Source: Cyanobacterium sp. uoEpiScrs1 (GTDB lineage Bacteria; Cyanobacteriota; Cyanobacteriia; Cyanobacteriales; Microcystaceae). Taken from it: a DNA stretch of 64,000 nt. The number at the start of each line of letters is the position of its first letter. The stretch's first letter is position 1. The DNA lies in NCBI RefSeq assembly GCF_947331815.1, contig NZ_OX373462.1:2273362-2337361 (forward strand). The letters are read 5' to 3'. Below, in pieces: positions 18,276 through 29,600 of this stretch. The notes beneath the pieces were generated by a model. The model saw nothing but the letters and a program-made list of their open reading frames with translations. It was not told the DNA's origin and did not search any database. The position numbers and the translations under genes are program-made.

Positions 18276-19106
18276 ATGAGAATATATAAAAAAAATACTT
18301 TAATTAAGAGTCCTTTACGCTTTCCTGGAGGAAAATCCAAAGCTATTAAACAGATTATTCAACATCTTCCTAAAAATTTATCTAAATATACTGAATATAG
18401 GGAACCCTTTTCTGGCGGTGGCTCTATGTTTATTTATCTTAAGCAAACTTATCCTAATCTTCATATTTGGATTAATGATTTAAATCGTGAATTATATTTA
18501 TTTTGGAAAATAGCTCAATCCGATCTGGAGGAATTAGTAATTACCTTGCGAGAAATTAAATTAAATTGTACTGATGGTCGAAAACTTTTTAAAAGGCTAA
18601 TATCGATTAATGTTGACGAATTATCCGATTTTGAAAGGGCAGTTCGTTTTTTTATTTTAAATAGAATTACTTTTTCAGGAGCTGTAGAATCTGGAGGATT
18701 TTCATATCAATCTTTTTTAACTAGATTTACAGATTCTTCCATTGATCGCCTTGAAAATTTAAGGCATATCTTAAAAGATGTTACGATCACCAATTTAGAT
18801 TACAGTGAAGTTATTAATGTAGAGAAAGGGCGAGTATTTATTTTCTTAGATCCTCCTTATTTGGCTGCCTCTCAATCTAGATTATATGGAAAAAAGGGTA
18901 ATCTACACACCTCTTTTGACCATCAAAGATTTGCAAAAAATCTAGTGAATTGTCAACATAAATGGTTAATCACCTATGATAACTCTGAAGAGATTAAAAA
19001 TAACTTTAAAGGGTTTAATATCATTAACTGGGAATTTCAATATGGGATGAACAATTATAAACAAGGAAAGGCTATAAAAGGAAAAGAAATTTTTATTAAA
19101 AATTAA
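18276..19106 (+). CDS. dam: D12-class (Dam-type) N6-adenine DNA methyltransferase
   Basis: Methylates adenine in a short DNA target using S-adenosylmethionine. In 276 residues it has the N-terminal SAM motif as FPGGKSKAI (16-24) with EPFSGGGS (43-50), and the catalytic DPPY at 192-195. SLEN-type target-recognition residues are in between. No restriction endonuclease gene is nearby, so it is an orphan methylase in this window. A GATC target is usual for the family but not shown. It follows tsaB with a 16-base gap. A hairpin terminator lies about 170 bases downstream. The gene is visibly AT-rich and Lys/Asn-rich; this cannot be separated from the general AT bias. Confidence 0.88.
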   Translation: MRIYKKNTLIKSPLRFPGGKSKAIKQIIQHLPKNLSKYTEYREPFSGGGSMFIYLKQTYPNLHIWINDLNRELYLFWKIAQSDLEELVITLREIKLNCTDGRKLFKRLISINVDELSDFERAVRFFILNRITFSGAVESGGFSYQSFLTRFTDSSIDRLENLRHILKDVTITNLDYSEVINVEKGRVFIFLDPPYLAASQSRLYGKKGNLHTSFDHQRFAKNLVNCQHKWLITYDNSEEIKNNFKGFNIINWEFQYGMNNYKQGKAIKGKEIFIKN

Positions 19107-19195
19107 TACACTTAAAATAACTCATTGATATCCTTGAATATTTACATCTATATTTAAAATCTTTCACTTTATGAGAATATACCTTTGAGATCAAG

Positions 19196-19240
19196 TTGGT
19201 GTAGTTACGACGAGGACATCAGCACAATTATTAAATATTC
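19196..19240 (+). pseudogene. Decayed fragment of tsaB
   Basis: These 45 bases match 17853-17897 inside tsaB at 38 positions by hand alignment, on the same strand and in the same frame. They read VGVVTTRTSAQLLNI against IGVVTARTLAQQLNI. A stop follows at once. It looks like a leftover of a second tsaB copy separated from the first by the DNA methylase gene. Confidence 0.55.
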
Positions 19241-19274
19241 AATAAAATCCCAAACTATTTTATAGAAAACTTTG

Positions 19275-19316
19275 ATTTTAAGAACTTTATTTTTGTAAAG
19301 ATAGAGTTCTTAAAAT
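19275..19316 (+). terminator. Hairpin downstream of the DNA methylase
   Basis: Twelve-base perfect arms (19275-19286 and 19305-19316) with an 18-base loop, followed by TTTATA. It is a possible terminator of the tsaB-dam transcript, about 170 bases after the stop. Confidence 0.4.
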
Positions 19317-20629
19317 TTTATAAGTCTTGCAAAGCTAAACTTTCAATTTTTTACTTTATGATTTTTACCTAATGTGAAATAAGCACAATTTTGTGTAGGC
19401 AAACATTTAGTTTTCTCAAATCATATTAATATAATTGCATACTTTTATCTTCGATTTTAATAAGTATTTTTAGCAATAAATTCTACATAATTTTGTATTT
19501 CCAACCAATTTATTTATTAAAACTATATATCGTTTAATAACATAAGTTATTTCTGAGGAGATGAGACTCTTTAATGTAGAATCAGAAAAAGACAATAACT
19601 ATAAAATTTAAAAAAGAGAGCTAGTCACTCAAGTTATTCTGGTGGCTTATATATCCTATTGATAACAAATAAAGATAAGTAATTCTCAATATTACAAGTT
19701 TGCTTGTTTAAATACAATATTAAATATTTAATTAAAAAATTTATTTTGTAGGTATACTTTATTATTAATCAGTAATATTATTTATCAAAAAAAACAATAT
19801 TTAATGGATATATAAAACAGTAGTCGTAATTAATTATAATAGTTATTTAAAACAGCAGATAAAAATAACCTTATCTTAAACAGGTAAGGTTTACACAAAA
19901 AAGTTATCAATCAAGTAAAGAGAACAATAAAATTATTTTAACTACTTAATATCTAGAACTGCTAACTTATGAGATAATCTATTAAGTAGTTCATCAACAT
20001 AACATTAATCAAGAAAATTTTACTAATTAGTTTCATTTGTTTTTACAGGTTTATATCTTGTTGATAATGAGTGACTGATTAAATTTGTTTTTTACGAAAA
20101 GTATTAAATAATAATTGAGCAACTTTTTCTCAGCTTTCCAATATTTAGTTAATTAATCTTTCCTTGATTTAGAAGTAAATATACTGTTTTGACATTTCCT
20201 GTAGCAGAGTTAAAATAAGCATCTTACAGTAATTGTTTGTTATCAAACATAATCTAAAAAAATATTTTTTACCATAAATAGAATAAAAGACTTTTATCGA
20301 AAACAGTGTAGTTATATTTTTAGTAAACTAAATATAGGAAGTACTTTTCTATTCTAGAATAAGGAAAAGTCCATACTGTATAAAAATATTTAAATATTTT
20401 AACTCTCTAAATAGAGATATACAATTGTACTATCCATATAATTTACCTAAACTTGAACGTAAACAGAATCTTTTCTCTAATAAATAATATCAATTCATGA
20501 ATAAGGTTAAAATGCTGTTAAAATTTTTGATGAATACTTACCCAGAATAAAAAATGTTATAGTGGGAGCGTAACAGGATAGATATAAAATATACAAATAC
20601 TCAAATATCAGTTTTCGCAACTAATTTTG

Positions 20630-21346
20630 TCAAAAGCGTCTATAACTTCCCCTACTGTTACCCATTAAAGTCAGGTTCGATTCTAGAACAATAGCCAAAT
20701 CTTGGTTTGGATCGATAGAGATAACCTGAGTTTCACCTCCTCCAATAACACCCGTTTCTGGTAGGCTCCATCCGGCTAGAGTTCCTACTGCAGCGCCTGC
20801 TAAGACTTCTAGAGCGTCAATACGGCGATCACCCGTCGTTCCCGCAATGATGGCAGCCGCAGCAGAGCCAGCTAAAGTCCCCCCTAAAATTTCCTCAACA
20901 CTTGCCCCTTCATTAACAGTTTCCGTCCGAGTAATGACTCCAGAACTGGCATAAAGGGGATACCGTTGATTGTCAACGACGATTTCCCGCGCAACAAACT
21001 GAGCCCCCCCATTAGCTGGTCGTATGATTCCTATAACTTTACTACCTACCGGAACTAAGAAATTACCGTAGCGATCCTTGATGTTGGCCGCAGTTTCAAG
21101 GGTTATATCAAGACTTTCTTCCTGAGTAACAAGGATCTTCCCAACATCTTGGTGTCGGAGGGGAATTCGAGTTCCGAGGGGAACTACTACATCATTAGAA
21201 ATAGAATCAGAATTATTGTTATTTTCTCTAGAAAGTAATTGAGCGGCTGCCGGCTTTAAGAGACAGATAGGAGTCACTACTGTCATTCCAACCAAGAACG
21301 ATATTACTAAAGCTGCCCCATGTTTACTATAATTTAATTCAAACAT
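20630..21346 (-). CDS. Exported cyanobacterial protein of unknown function
   Basis: A 238-residue protein with an N-terminal membrane or signal segment (about 10-33, ending PAAAQLL). A beta-rich middle follows (VPLGTRIPLRHQD, FLVPVGSKVIGIIRP), with ITLETAANIKD. There is then a Gly/Ala-rich hydrophobic stretch (about 155-200) resembling glycine-zipper segments. Similar cyanobacterial proteins are sometimes labelled TrbI/conjugal-transfer-like because of the beta-barrel part. No conjugation genes are near, so I make no functional claim. The surrounding gaps suggest a single-gene transcript. Confidence 0.75.
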   Translation of the reverse strand: MFELNYSKHGAALVISFLVGMTVVTPICLLKPAAAQLLSRENNNNSDSISNDVVVPLGTRIPLRHQDVGKILVTQEESLDITLETAANIKDRYGNFLVPVGSKVIGIIRPANGGAQFVAREIVVDNQRYPLYASSGVITRTETVNEGASVEEILGGTLAGSAAAAIIAGTTGDRRIDALEVLAGAAVGTLAGWSLPETGVIGGGETQVISIDPNQDLAIVLESNLTLMGNSRGSYRRF

Positions 21347-21602
21347 AATGTTAAATCTCCTTAAGACTTCTGCGTAATAACATAGCAGTTCCCCACTTTA
21401 TACTCCGATTCTAACTTCTTCCACTAGGGAATGTCAGTCCTAAATAATAAGTAATTATTTGACCTAAGTGGATAAAAGTGGAATTTTTTCCATTTAAGCT
21501 AGTAAATTTTTCGTCTTATTCCAATTCAATAAAGTTATTGTAATCTTTATTAAGATACTTAAATATTTTCAACAAATAGCAGGTTAAACTTATAGACTAA
21601 CT

Positions 21603-21640
21603 CAAATAACAGATTTTTAATTTTAAAAATCTGCTATTTG
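21603..21640 (-). terminator. Hairpin at the truB stop codon
   Basis: CAAATAACAGATTTTT (21603-21618) pairs with 21625-21640 with one mismatch. The truB stop codon (21634-21636) lies inside the upstream arm. It is likely a terminator, although no long T run follows on the minus strand. Confidence 0.45.
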
Positions 21641-22530
21641 TCGACAAGAACGACTTTAGGACTCAAAATCTGATAATTATCAAATTCAACGACATTTCCA
21701 ATGCCTAATAGCTTATCCTCTGGTTGATATACTCTAACGACTCCGGAAACGGATAATGGCAGTAAATCTTGAGTGATTTTTTGTCCTTGAAGCCAACGTT
21801 TTTCATCCATTTCCGATAAAGTTATTTTATTTAAATGTTGTAGGGCAATATCTGAAGAGATTAAGCTAAAACTTCCCTTTTCAACTTCTTCCTTTAATTG
21901 TCTTAAAGAAATGCTCTCAGATAAATGCATTCCACAACTTTCAATACGAGTTAATTTAGCTAAAGTTCCCCCTGTATTAAGCATAGTCCCCAAATCGCGG
22001 GCAATTGCTCGAATATAAGTTCCTGAGCCGCAAATAATGTCAACTTCTAATTCAGGAAATTCTCCAGGAGACCAACCTACCAATTTTATTAGCTCAATAT
22101 AAACTGTTCTTGCTGGAACATCTATTAATTTTCCCTTTCTGGCTAAATCATACAATCGTTTTCCATTAATTTGAATAGCACTATAAATAGGGGGAGTCTG
22201 TTGAATAGTACCAACAAACTGATGTAGTAGAGGTTCAACTTGTTTTAAAGTTAACATAGAAGCAGGTTGAGATTTAACTACCTCTCCTTGGAGATCATCA
22301 GTGGTTGTCTGCACTCCTAATCGAATCAAAGCACGGTAAGTTTTGTTTTCGGGGAAAAATCGCAACAAACGAGTTGCTTTTCCCACAGCAATAGGTAAAA
22401 CTCCCGTAGCTAAAGGATCTAGAGTTCCGCCATGACCAACTTTTCTAAGTTTTAGAATTTTTCTGACCTTGGCTACACAATCATGGGATGTAATTCCTGA
22501 TGGTTTATTTAATGCGATAAATCCAAACAT
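21634..22530 (-). CDS. truB: tRNA pseudouridine(55) synthase
   Basis: TruB isomerises U55 in the T-loop of tRNAs. The 298-residue protein has the family start (FIALNKPSGITSHD), the catalytic motif GGTLDPLATG with nucleophile Asp38 and GKATRLLRFF. QQTPPIYSAIQINGKRLYDLAR and CGSGTYIRAIARDLG follow. The C-terminal part is a short PUA-like region. All are intact. It is divergent from the chorismate lyase gene with a 78-base gap. Confidence 0.96.
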   Translation of the reverse strand: MFGFIALNKPSGITSHDCVAKVRKILKLRKVGHGGTLDPLATGVLPIAVGKATRLLRFFPENKTYRALIRLGVQTTTDDLQGEVVKSQPASMLTLKQVEPLLHQFVGTIQQTPPIYSAIQINGKRLYDLARKGKLIDVPARTVYIELIKLVGWSPGEFPELEVDIICGSGTYIRAIARDLGTMLNTGGTLAKLTRIESCGMHLSESISLRQLKEEVEKGSFSLISSDIALQHLNKITLSEMDEKRWLQGQKITQDLLPLSVSGVVRVYQPEDKLLGIGNVVEFDNYQILSPKVVLVDK

Positions 22531-22608
22531 TCGTTCCTATAAAGACTGCGTTTTGTTATTATAATCTTAGAAGTTGTAAAGTTCCTTTTAAACCCCATAG
22601 CAGTAATC

Positions 22609-23208
22609 TTGAAATCTGATAGCAACACAAAATTTGAGTGGTATGCCCTTGACATAATTTGGGGAGGTACTGAAGAACAAGTTAAACAAGGACTTCCCCA
22701 TGATCAATTGTCTCCTACATGGCAAATTCTGTTATTAGGCGATGGCTCTCCGACTCGTCATTTGCAATTGCTCACAACAGAGAATACAGAAGTTGATCTT
22801 ATTGACATGTCTTTGATTAATAGAGGTGAAGATGGTGCACCAGCAGAGATTCAAAAAATCCTTGAACCTCATTTACGACGACAGGTTTGGCTACGAACAG
22901 TGTCGGGGCAAAGATTAGCCTATGCTGCTTCTTGGTGGAATGAAGCTCATATAGATGAGTATTTACAGAATCGCTCCTTACCTATTTGGGAAAGCCTTTC
23001 GCGATCATATACAGAATTGTACCGCGATATTCAAGGAATTTATTATGGTAATTGCACTGCTTTAGAAGAAAAATTTGGAGAAAAAGGACCTTTTTGGGGC
23101 AGGCATTACTTATTCTGGCATAATGGCAAACCTTTAACTCTAATTTATGAGGTATTTTCTCCATATTTACGCAAATACTTGGGTCCTTTTTGTTTAAATT
23201 GCTCCTGA
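22609..23208 (+). CDS. Chorismate lyase (4-hydroxybenzoate forming), cyanobacterial type
   Basis: Predicted to split chorismate into 4-hydroxybenzoate and pyruvate, the first step to the plastoquinone ring in cyanobacteria. The 199-residue product has the pattern LSPTWQILLLGDGSPTRHLQLLT, an LRRQVWLRTVSGQRLAYAASWWN strand pair and GPFWGRHYLFWHNGKPLTLIYEVFSP near the end. I recall this as the cyanobacterial chorismate lyase group (DUF98-like). The start is a TTG at 22609; no in-frame ATG nearby gives a better N-terminus. Keeping it fits a need for plastoquinone in respiration even if photosynthesis is reduced. Confidence 0.82.
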   Translation: MKSDSNTKFEWYALDIIWGGTEEQVKQGLPHDQLSPTWQILLLGDGSPTRHLQLLTTENTEVDLIDMSLINRGEDGAPAEIQKILEPHLRRQVWLRTVSGQRLAYAASWWNEAHIDEYLQNRSLPIWESLSRSYTELYRDIQGIYYGNCTALEEKFGEKGPFWGRHYLFWHNGKPLTLIYEVFSPYLRKYLGPFCLNCS

Positions 23209-23684
23209 CCTAGGCTTGTAAAGCACCGAGTGTGAGATGTTAAAGTCTAATGGATAGACAAGTAGAAATTGTGCACTGAATAGACTTCTAATACACTTTT
23301 TGATAAGAATTTATCTTTTAAAGATTATAAACTAAAGCTCATTACATCTAAATCAATCATTATCATTTATAGTTTTAAAACCATAAACGATAGTGGATAG
23401 TCCTTTTTATTTTAAAATAGTCTATTCTCTGAGAATAAGAAATATACTATTCGCTATTTTGTAGCAAGATATATAATTAAAAACTAACAATTTTGTTATG
23501 GGCAAGTTTTATTAATGAAAATTTATCCTAACCTAAATAGCTAGTACTATTAAATTAGTTAAAGGTTGATTATAATCAGTTATATGTTGACAGTGATAAA
23601 CAGTCTCCATCCTTTATCATCTTATTATTAATAATGATAAATAGTTCAAATATGTTCTTGTATTTGACTAAAGTTTAACTTTGA
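23209..23684. other. Convergent gap, nothing recognised
   Basis: AT-rich DNA between the convergent chorismate lyase and YceD-family genes. There are a few short inverted repeats around 23390-23450 but no clear terminator and no gene. Confidence 0.4.
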
Positions 23685-24182
23685 TTATGAAAAATTACTT
23701 TTTAAGGATTCTAATGAAGCCCAACGATTATCAATAGGTAACGTATTTTGATCATAATTAGAAACAGGTTGCCGACATTCCTTTCCACATAACCGTCTAA
23801 GAGGCATTGCTAATGACAATTGTTCATAAAGCCAGGTCTCCAGATCAAGATGTCCATCAGGAGAAAGGGTTTCTGATAAGTCCTCCAAAGAAACTTCTCT
23901 TTCTTGGGGAATACCAGATAAACTGAGGTTTTTATCAAGCCAAATAATTTCCGAAGTGTTGATAATAATACGATGATTGTATTGTTGTACGCAGCGATCA
24001 CAGATTAAGGTAACGATTGTTTCTCCTTTTACTTTTACATCCAGAAACGTTCCTCCATGACGAATGCTCAGAGTTCCACGAAAAGGGGTCAAAGTATCTA
24101 AGCCAGGGATAAAATCATCAATGAGAATAGTTTGAGTTTTCTCGGCGCGTTGAAGTAAATGAGGAATGTAGAGGGATTGCAT
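23685..24182 (-). CDS. YceD-family (DUF177) protein
   Basis: A 165-residue protein of the YceD/DUF177 family, implicated elsewhere in 23S rRNA or large-subunit maturation. It has the family's central pair of cysteines in TLICDRCVQQYNH and an acidic, hydrophobic region after it (SEIIWLD). A second conserved Cys pair is in RRLCGKECR. I chose the ATG at 24182 (MQSLYIPHLLQRAEKT); an upstream ATG at 24203 would add MDRRRDT. Often next to rpmF in other bacteria, it is alone here, as in many cyanobacteria. Confidence 0.82.
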   Translation of the reverse strand: MQSLYIPHLLQRAEKTQTILIDDFIPGLDTLTPFRGTLSIRHGGTFLDVKVKGETIVTLICDRCVQQYNHRIIINTSEIIWLDKNLSLSGIPQEREVSLEDLSETLSPDGHLDLETWLYEQLSLAMPLRRLCGKECRQPVSNYDQNTLPIDNRWASLESLKSNFS

Positions 24183-24203
24183 TGTGTCACGCCTCCTATC
24201 CAT

Positions 24204-24719
24204 AGCTATTATTCACTGATCCCATTGTACCAATCGTTATACTAACGGTGAAGGGTGAAGAGTCATAATAGCCCAAGGTTTAATTTAATTTAAGGTTTAA
24301 TACATTTAGTTAGTTAATCTATTTTCTTAATAGGATTGATCATCCCATTTGTCTCAAAAGGGTTAAATGGAGGCAAACAGTAGAAGAAATGTCAATTATT
24401 TTTTAGTTTGAATATATGATTATTCTGAGCTCTTTTAGACTAGATATGATCAATTAGCAGTCAATAACTTTAATAACAGTCATTTTAACTATATTTTTCG
24501 CCAAAAACTTAACTTTTATCAGAATAAAGTCTTATAAAAGTTGTAAACTTCGTAAAGTTAAAATCGTAGCATTTTCAATGGAGATTTTGTCCATAGCTAG
24601 TCTAGAAGAGCTGTAATTCTTAATTAGAGACGATGGATAGTATTTTTTAGGTTCATGAGATACTCATAATAAAAATTTTATGCTTTTGCTTTACTAACAA
24701 ACATAGGAATTACGATTAA
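24204..24719. other. Intergenic gap, nothing recognised
   Basis: AT-rich sequence between two minus-strand genes with no coding relic I can name and no strong hairpin. Confidence 0.4.
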
Positions 24720-25883
24720 CTACTTACCCATACCTAACTGTTGAGCTTTCTGATACACTTTTCCTTCCGTTAATAATGACGGCGCAATAACGACCTCAAC
24801 CTGTTGCATATCTTTGATGTTCTTTGCTCCTAAGGTTCCCATACTAGTTTTAAGTGCACCCAGTAAGTTGTGAGTTCCATCATCTAGTCTGGCTGGTCCA
24901 GTGAGGATTTCCTTAATTGTTCCAGTGCTACCAACATTAATCCTAGTTCCCCTGGGTAACACTGGAGAAGGAGTCGCCATACCCCAATGATATCCACGTC
25001 CAGGGGCTTCTATAGATCGAGCAATTGGAGATCCAATCATCACGGCATCGGCTCCACAAGCAACACACTTACAAATATCTCCTCCTGTTATCACGCCCCC
25101 ATCGGCAATTACAGGGATATAGTCCCCAGTTTTTTGGTAATATTCATCGCGTGCCGCAGCACAGTCAGCTATAGCAGTTGCTTGGGGGACCCCTACCCCT
25201 AAAACACCACGAGAGGTACAAGCAGCTCCAGGTCCTATTCCCACTAAGATACTAGCTGCACCAGCTTTCATCAGATTTAATGCGACTTCGTAGGTGACAC
25301 AGTTGCCTAAAATAACTGGCATAGGCATTTCTTGACAAAATCGGCTTAAATCTAGGGAGTTAATAGATTTAGGAGAAAAATGATCCGTAGAAACTACTGT
25401 TGCCTGAACAAACAATAAGTCTGCTCCTGCTTCGGCCACAATTTGACCATATTGAGAAGCTCCTGCTGGAGTCAGACTAACTGCTGCAATGCTTCCTTTG
25501 GCTTTGATATCAATGATGCGTTTCTTGATTAATTCCGGGTCGATAGGTTTGGCATATAGTTCTTGCATTAACCCTACAAATTTCGATGTCCCAACTGATA
25601 CGATGCGATCAAGAATAGGATAAGGGTCTTCATAACGGGTTTGTATTCCTTCTAAGTTGAGAACTCCTATTGCTCCTAACTCGGATAGCAGTACCGCCAT
25701 TTTGACATCAACAACTCCATCCATTGCACTAGCGATAATAGGTATATTTCTTTCAATACCACCAATAGTCCAGTTAGTCTGTGCTAAACTCGGATCCAAA
25801 GTACAGTTTCCGGGAACAAGAGCAATTTCATCTATCCCGTAGGCTCGCCGGGCAATTTTACCTTTACCTATCACTATATCCAC
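24720..25883 (-). CDS. guaB3: GuaB3-family IMP dehydrogenase-related protein
   Basis: A (beta/alpha)8-barrel protein of 387 residues related to IMP dehydrogenase and GMP reductase but without the CBS insertion. It starts with [20 protein letters not shown] and has [13 protein letters not shown], the catalytic-cysteine loop [13 protein letters not shown] and the [14 protein letters not shown] / MIGSPIA phosphate-binding region. This compact form is common in cyanobacteria and actinobacteria. Recent work on the cyanobacterial member supports a GMP-reductase-like activity rather than IMPDH, which I recall and have not shown here. Its neighbours give no operon context. Confidence 0.88.
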   Translation of the reverse strand: MDIVIGKGKIARRAYGIDEIALVPGNCTLDPSLAQTNWTIGGIERNIPIIASAMDGVVDVKMAVLLSELGAIGVLNLEGIQTRYEDPYPILDRIVSVGTSKFVGLMQELYAKPIDPELIKKRIIDIKAKGSIAAVSLTPAGASQYGQIVAEAGADLLFVQATVVSTDHFSPKSINSLDLSRFCQEMPMPVILGNCVTYEVALNLMKAGAASILVGIGPGAACTSRGVLGVGVPQATAIADCAAARDEYYQKTGDYIPVIADGGVITGGDICKCVACGADAVMIGSPIARSIEAPGRGYHWGMATPSPVLPRGTRINVGSTGTIKEILTGPARLDDGTHNLLGALKTSMGTLGAKNIKDMQQVEVVIAPSLLTEGKVYQKAQQLGMGK

Positions 25884-26675
25884 GAATTTATATCCTATTT
25901 CCGATAAGTATTAGTTTAGATTATCAAACTTTGAGAGGTTTAGGGATCGGGCTCTCAGAATTATTTAAGAAATTTCCACAAGTATTAGAGCTAGGGAGAA
26001 TATAAAATTTATATAGTAAAATAAGATTAAACAAAAAGTTTAGGTATGAACACTATATAAATCTTTCAGTAAAGAAATTCTGCTTTTTTTACTTAGAAGT
26101 AGCAACAATAATATTTTATACTGACATCATAACTGTTATTGAAGAAACTATTAGTTATGCAATTAAAATTTTTACTTGCTTGATGTTGATTAATATTTTA
26201 AAATCCAACAAAAACATGCATAGTAATAATCAAACTCTTATAGAACAAAAACAATTACAGTATTTTTAGAACAATCTTATTTAAGGTAATTTATATTGCA
26301 AATAACAATAAACATGTCTTAAATCGATTGCTTCTTATTTCCTTGCTAGTTAAGTTTGATAAATGCAATAACCAAACAAATAAGTATTATTGATATTATT
26401 TCGACAACGATTTTTTTTATTAATCATAATACTATAAACAGTAAGTAAATTAATTAAACCACAGCATTTTATTATAAAAGAAGTATGATAGTTAGGAAAA
26501 AGCCATAAATAAAAACAAAAATGTAGAATATATCTAACCTGACTTTTAGCTATTATTTATTGCTCTTGCCAAATTTCTTAAACCTGAATAAAGGATTAGA
26601 GTAAACATAAAATCCTACAGATAGTGGATACAATAACCTCGGTTTGTTTTATTTATCTACTTTACAAAAACGCTT
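25884..26675. other. Gap upstream of carB with a possible relic
   Basis: A plus-strand stretch (25916-26005) reads LDYQTLRGLGIGLSELFKKF...LELGRI before a stop and looks like the C-terminal end of a lost gene; I do not know the family. The rest (26006-26675) is very AT-rich. It should include the carB promoter, which I could not place with confidence. Confidence 0.4.
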
Positions 26676-29600
26676 ATGCCACGCCGCAACGACTTAAAAA
26701 AAATCTTAATTTTAGGTGCAGGACCCATCGTTATCGGACAAGCTTGCGAATTTGATTATTCTGGGACTCAAGCTTGTAAAGCATTGCGAGAAGAAGGATA
26801 TGAAATTGTATTAGTCAACTCCAATCCTGCATCCATTATGACCGATCCTGAAATGGCTAATCGCACTTATATTGAACCATTGACTCCCAATATAGTAGAA
26901 AAAGTTATTGCCAAAGAACGTCCTGATGCGTTATTGCCAACAATGGGAGGTCAAACTGCTCTCAATGTAACAGTTTCTTTAGCCAAAACTGGAGTTTTGG
27001 ATAGGTACAATGTGGAGTTGATTGGCGCAAAACTGTCAGCTATTGAAATGGCAGAGGATCGAGAGTTATTCAAAACAGCAATGGCTAAAATTGGGGTTCC
27101 TGTTTGTCCTTCTGGTATTGCCAGTACTCTCAAACAAGCACGGACAATTTGTCAAGAAATTGGACCTTATCCCTTGATAATACGCCCTGCATTCACTCTA
27201 GGAGGAACAGGAGGGGGAATTGCTTATAATCAAGAAGAATTTGAAGCAATGGTGCAAGTTGGCATTGATATGTCCCCTGTTTCTCAAATTTTAATCGAAA
27301 AATCTTTGTTGGGGTGGAAAGAATATGAATTAGAGGTAATGCGAGACTTAGCTGACAATGTGGTCATTATCTGTTCAATTGAAAACTTTGACCCTATGGG
27401 AATCCATACGGGGGACTCTATCACAGTAGCGCCCGCACAGACATTAACTGATAAAGAATATCAACGATTAAGAGACTATTCTCAAGCAATTATCCGTCAA
27501 ATTGGAGTAGAAACAGGTGGATCCAACATCCAATTTTCTGTTAACCCTGTCAACGGAGATGTGATCGTCATTGAAATGAATCCCCGTGTATCACGATCAT
27601 CTGCATTGGCATCTAAAGCGACAGGATTTCCCATTGCTAAAATAGCCGCTAAACTAGCTGTGGGATATACTCTCAACGAGATAAACAATGACATTACCAG
27701 ACAAACTCCTGCATCCTTTGAACCCAGCATTGACTATGTGGTGACGAAAATACCCCGTTTTACATTCGAGAAATTCCACGGTTCCCAACAGATTCTAACT
27801 ACCCAAATGAAGTCTGTAGGAGAAGTAATGGCTATTGGACGCACTTTTCAAGAGTCTTTCCAAAAAGCCTTACGATCACTAGAAACGGGACGATATGGTT
27901 TCGGGTGTGACCGAAAAGAAACCCTACCTACTATATCTCAAGTCCGAGCTAATTTACGAACTCCTAATCCTGATAGGGTTTACAACATATACTATGCATT
28001 GCGACTGGGTATCACAGTGACTGAGATTCACGAATTGACTGCCATTGATATTTGGTTTTTGGATAAGTTACAAGAACTTAGTGAAAGCGAAAAATTCCTT
28101 AAACAAACTCCCTTAACTAACATCACGACTAGAAAAATGCGATTGATTAAACAACAAGGATTTAGTGATAATCAAATCGCTTTCGCTACGAAAACTAATG
28201 AAGATGAAGTCAGAAGTTATCGCAAAAGTTTAGGTGTGGTTCCGGTATACAAGGTTGTAGATACCTGCGCAACAGAGTTTGAAGCATTCACTCCTTATTT
28301 CTATTCCACTTACGAACCTTCAGAAACAGAAGTGATTTCTAGCAAGAAAGAGAAAGTCATGATCTTAGGGGGAGGTCCTAATCGTATTGGACAAGGCATT
28401 GAATTTGATTATTGTTGTTGTCATGCATCTTTCTCCCTAAGCGAGGCAGGGTTTGAAACTATTATGGTGAATTCTAATCCTGAAACTGTTTCTACTGACT
28501 ATGATACAAGTGATCGCTTATATTTCGAACCCTTAACTAAAGAAGATGTATTAAATATTATCGAAACTGAAAATCCCGTGGGGGTTATTGTCCAATTTGG
28601 GGGTCAAACTCCCCTAAAATTATCAATTCCTTTACAGAAATACCTTGATAGCCCTGGGTGCTCTGTCCAAACTAAAATTTGGGGAACTTCTCCAGATGCG
28701 ATTGATGCAGCCGAAGATCGGGAACGCTTTGAAAGTATTTTACATGGTATTAATATTCAACAACCTCCTAATGGAATTTCTCGCAGTTATGAGGAATCAT
28801 TAATTATTTCTTCTCGCATTGGTTATCCTGTTGTTGTACGTCCTTCTTATGTTTTGGGAGGAAGAGCTATGGAAATCGTCTATTCTGATGAAGAATTAGA
28901 ACACTACATGACATATGCCGTACAGGTGGAACCTAATCATCCTATTCTGATTGATAAGTTTCTCGAAAACGCGATCGAAGTTGATGTTGACGCTTTGTGT
29001 GATATCACTGGACATGTAGTTATTGGCGGTATTATGGAACATATTGAACAAGCAGGTGTTCACTCAGGAGACTCAGCGTGTTCTCTTCCTTCCATAACCC
29101 TTTCTGCTACAGTGATTAATACTATCAGAACTTGGACAACTCACTTAGCAAATAAGTTGAAAGTTATTGGATTAATTAACGTTCAATATGCTATTCAAGG
29201 AGAAACTGTTTACATTTTAGAAGCAAATCTTCGTGCATCTCGCACCGTCCCTTATGTGTCTAAAGCAACAGGACGACCTTTAGCTAAAATTGCTTCTTTA
29301 CTTATGTCAGGACGAACTTTAGAAGAGTTAAAAATAACTAAGGAACTTATTCCCCGCCATATTGCTGTTAAAGAAGTAGTTTTACCTTTCCAAAAGTTTC
29401 CAGAAGCTGATACTTTATTGGGACCAGAAATGCGTTCCACTGGAGAAGTGATGGGAATAGATGATGACTTTGGAAAAGCTTTCGCTAAAGCAGAAATTGC
29501 GGCTGGAGTTGACTTGCCTACTGCTGGAACAGTTTTTGTTTCTATAAGTAATCGAGATAAAGTCTCGATAGTTTCAATCGTTAAAGATCTAGTTTGTTTA

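Larger units (their letters stand above)
19107..20629. other. 1.5-kb AT-rich gap with a tsaB relic
   Basis: No intact gene. It holds a 45-base decayed tsaB copy (19196-19240) and a terminator-like hairpin (19275-19316). The remaining 1.3 kb is very AT-rich with dense stops; I see nothing else. Confidence 0.5.
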
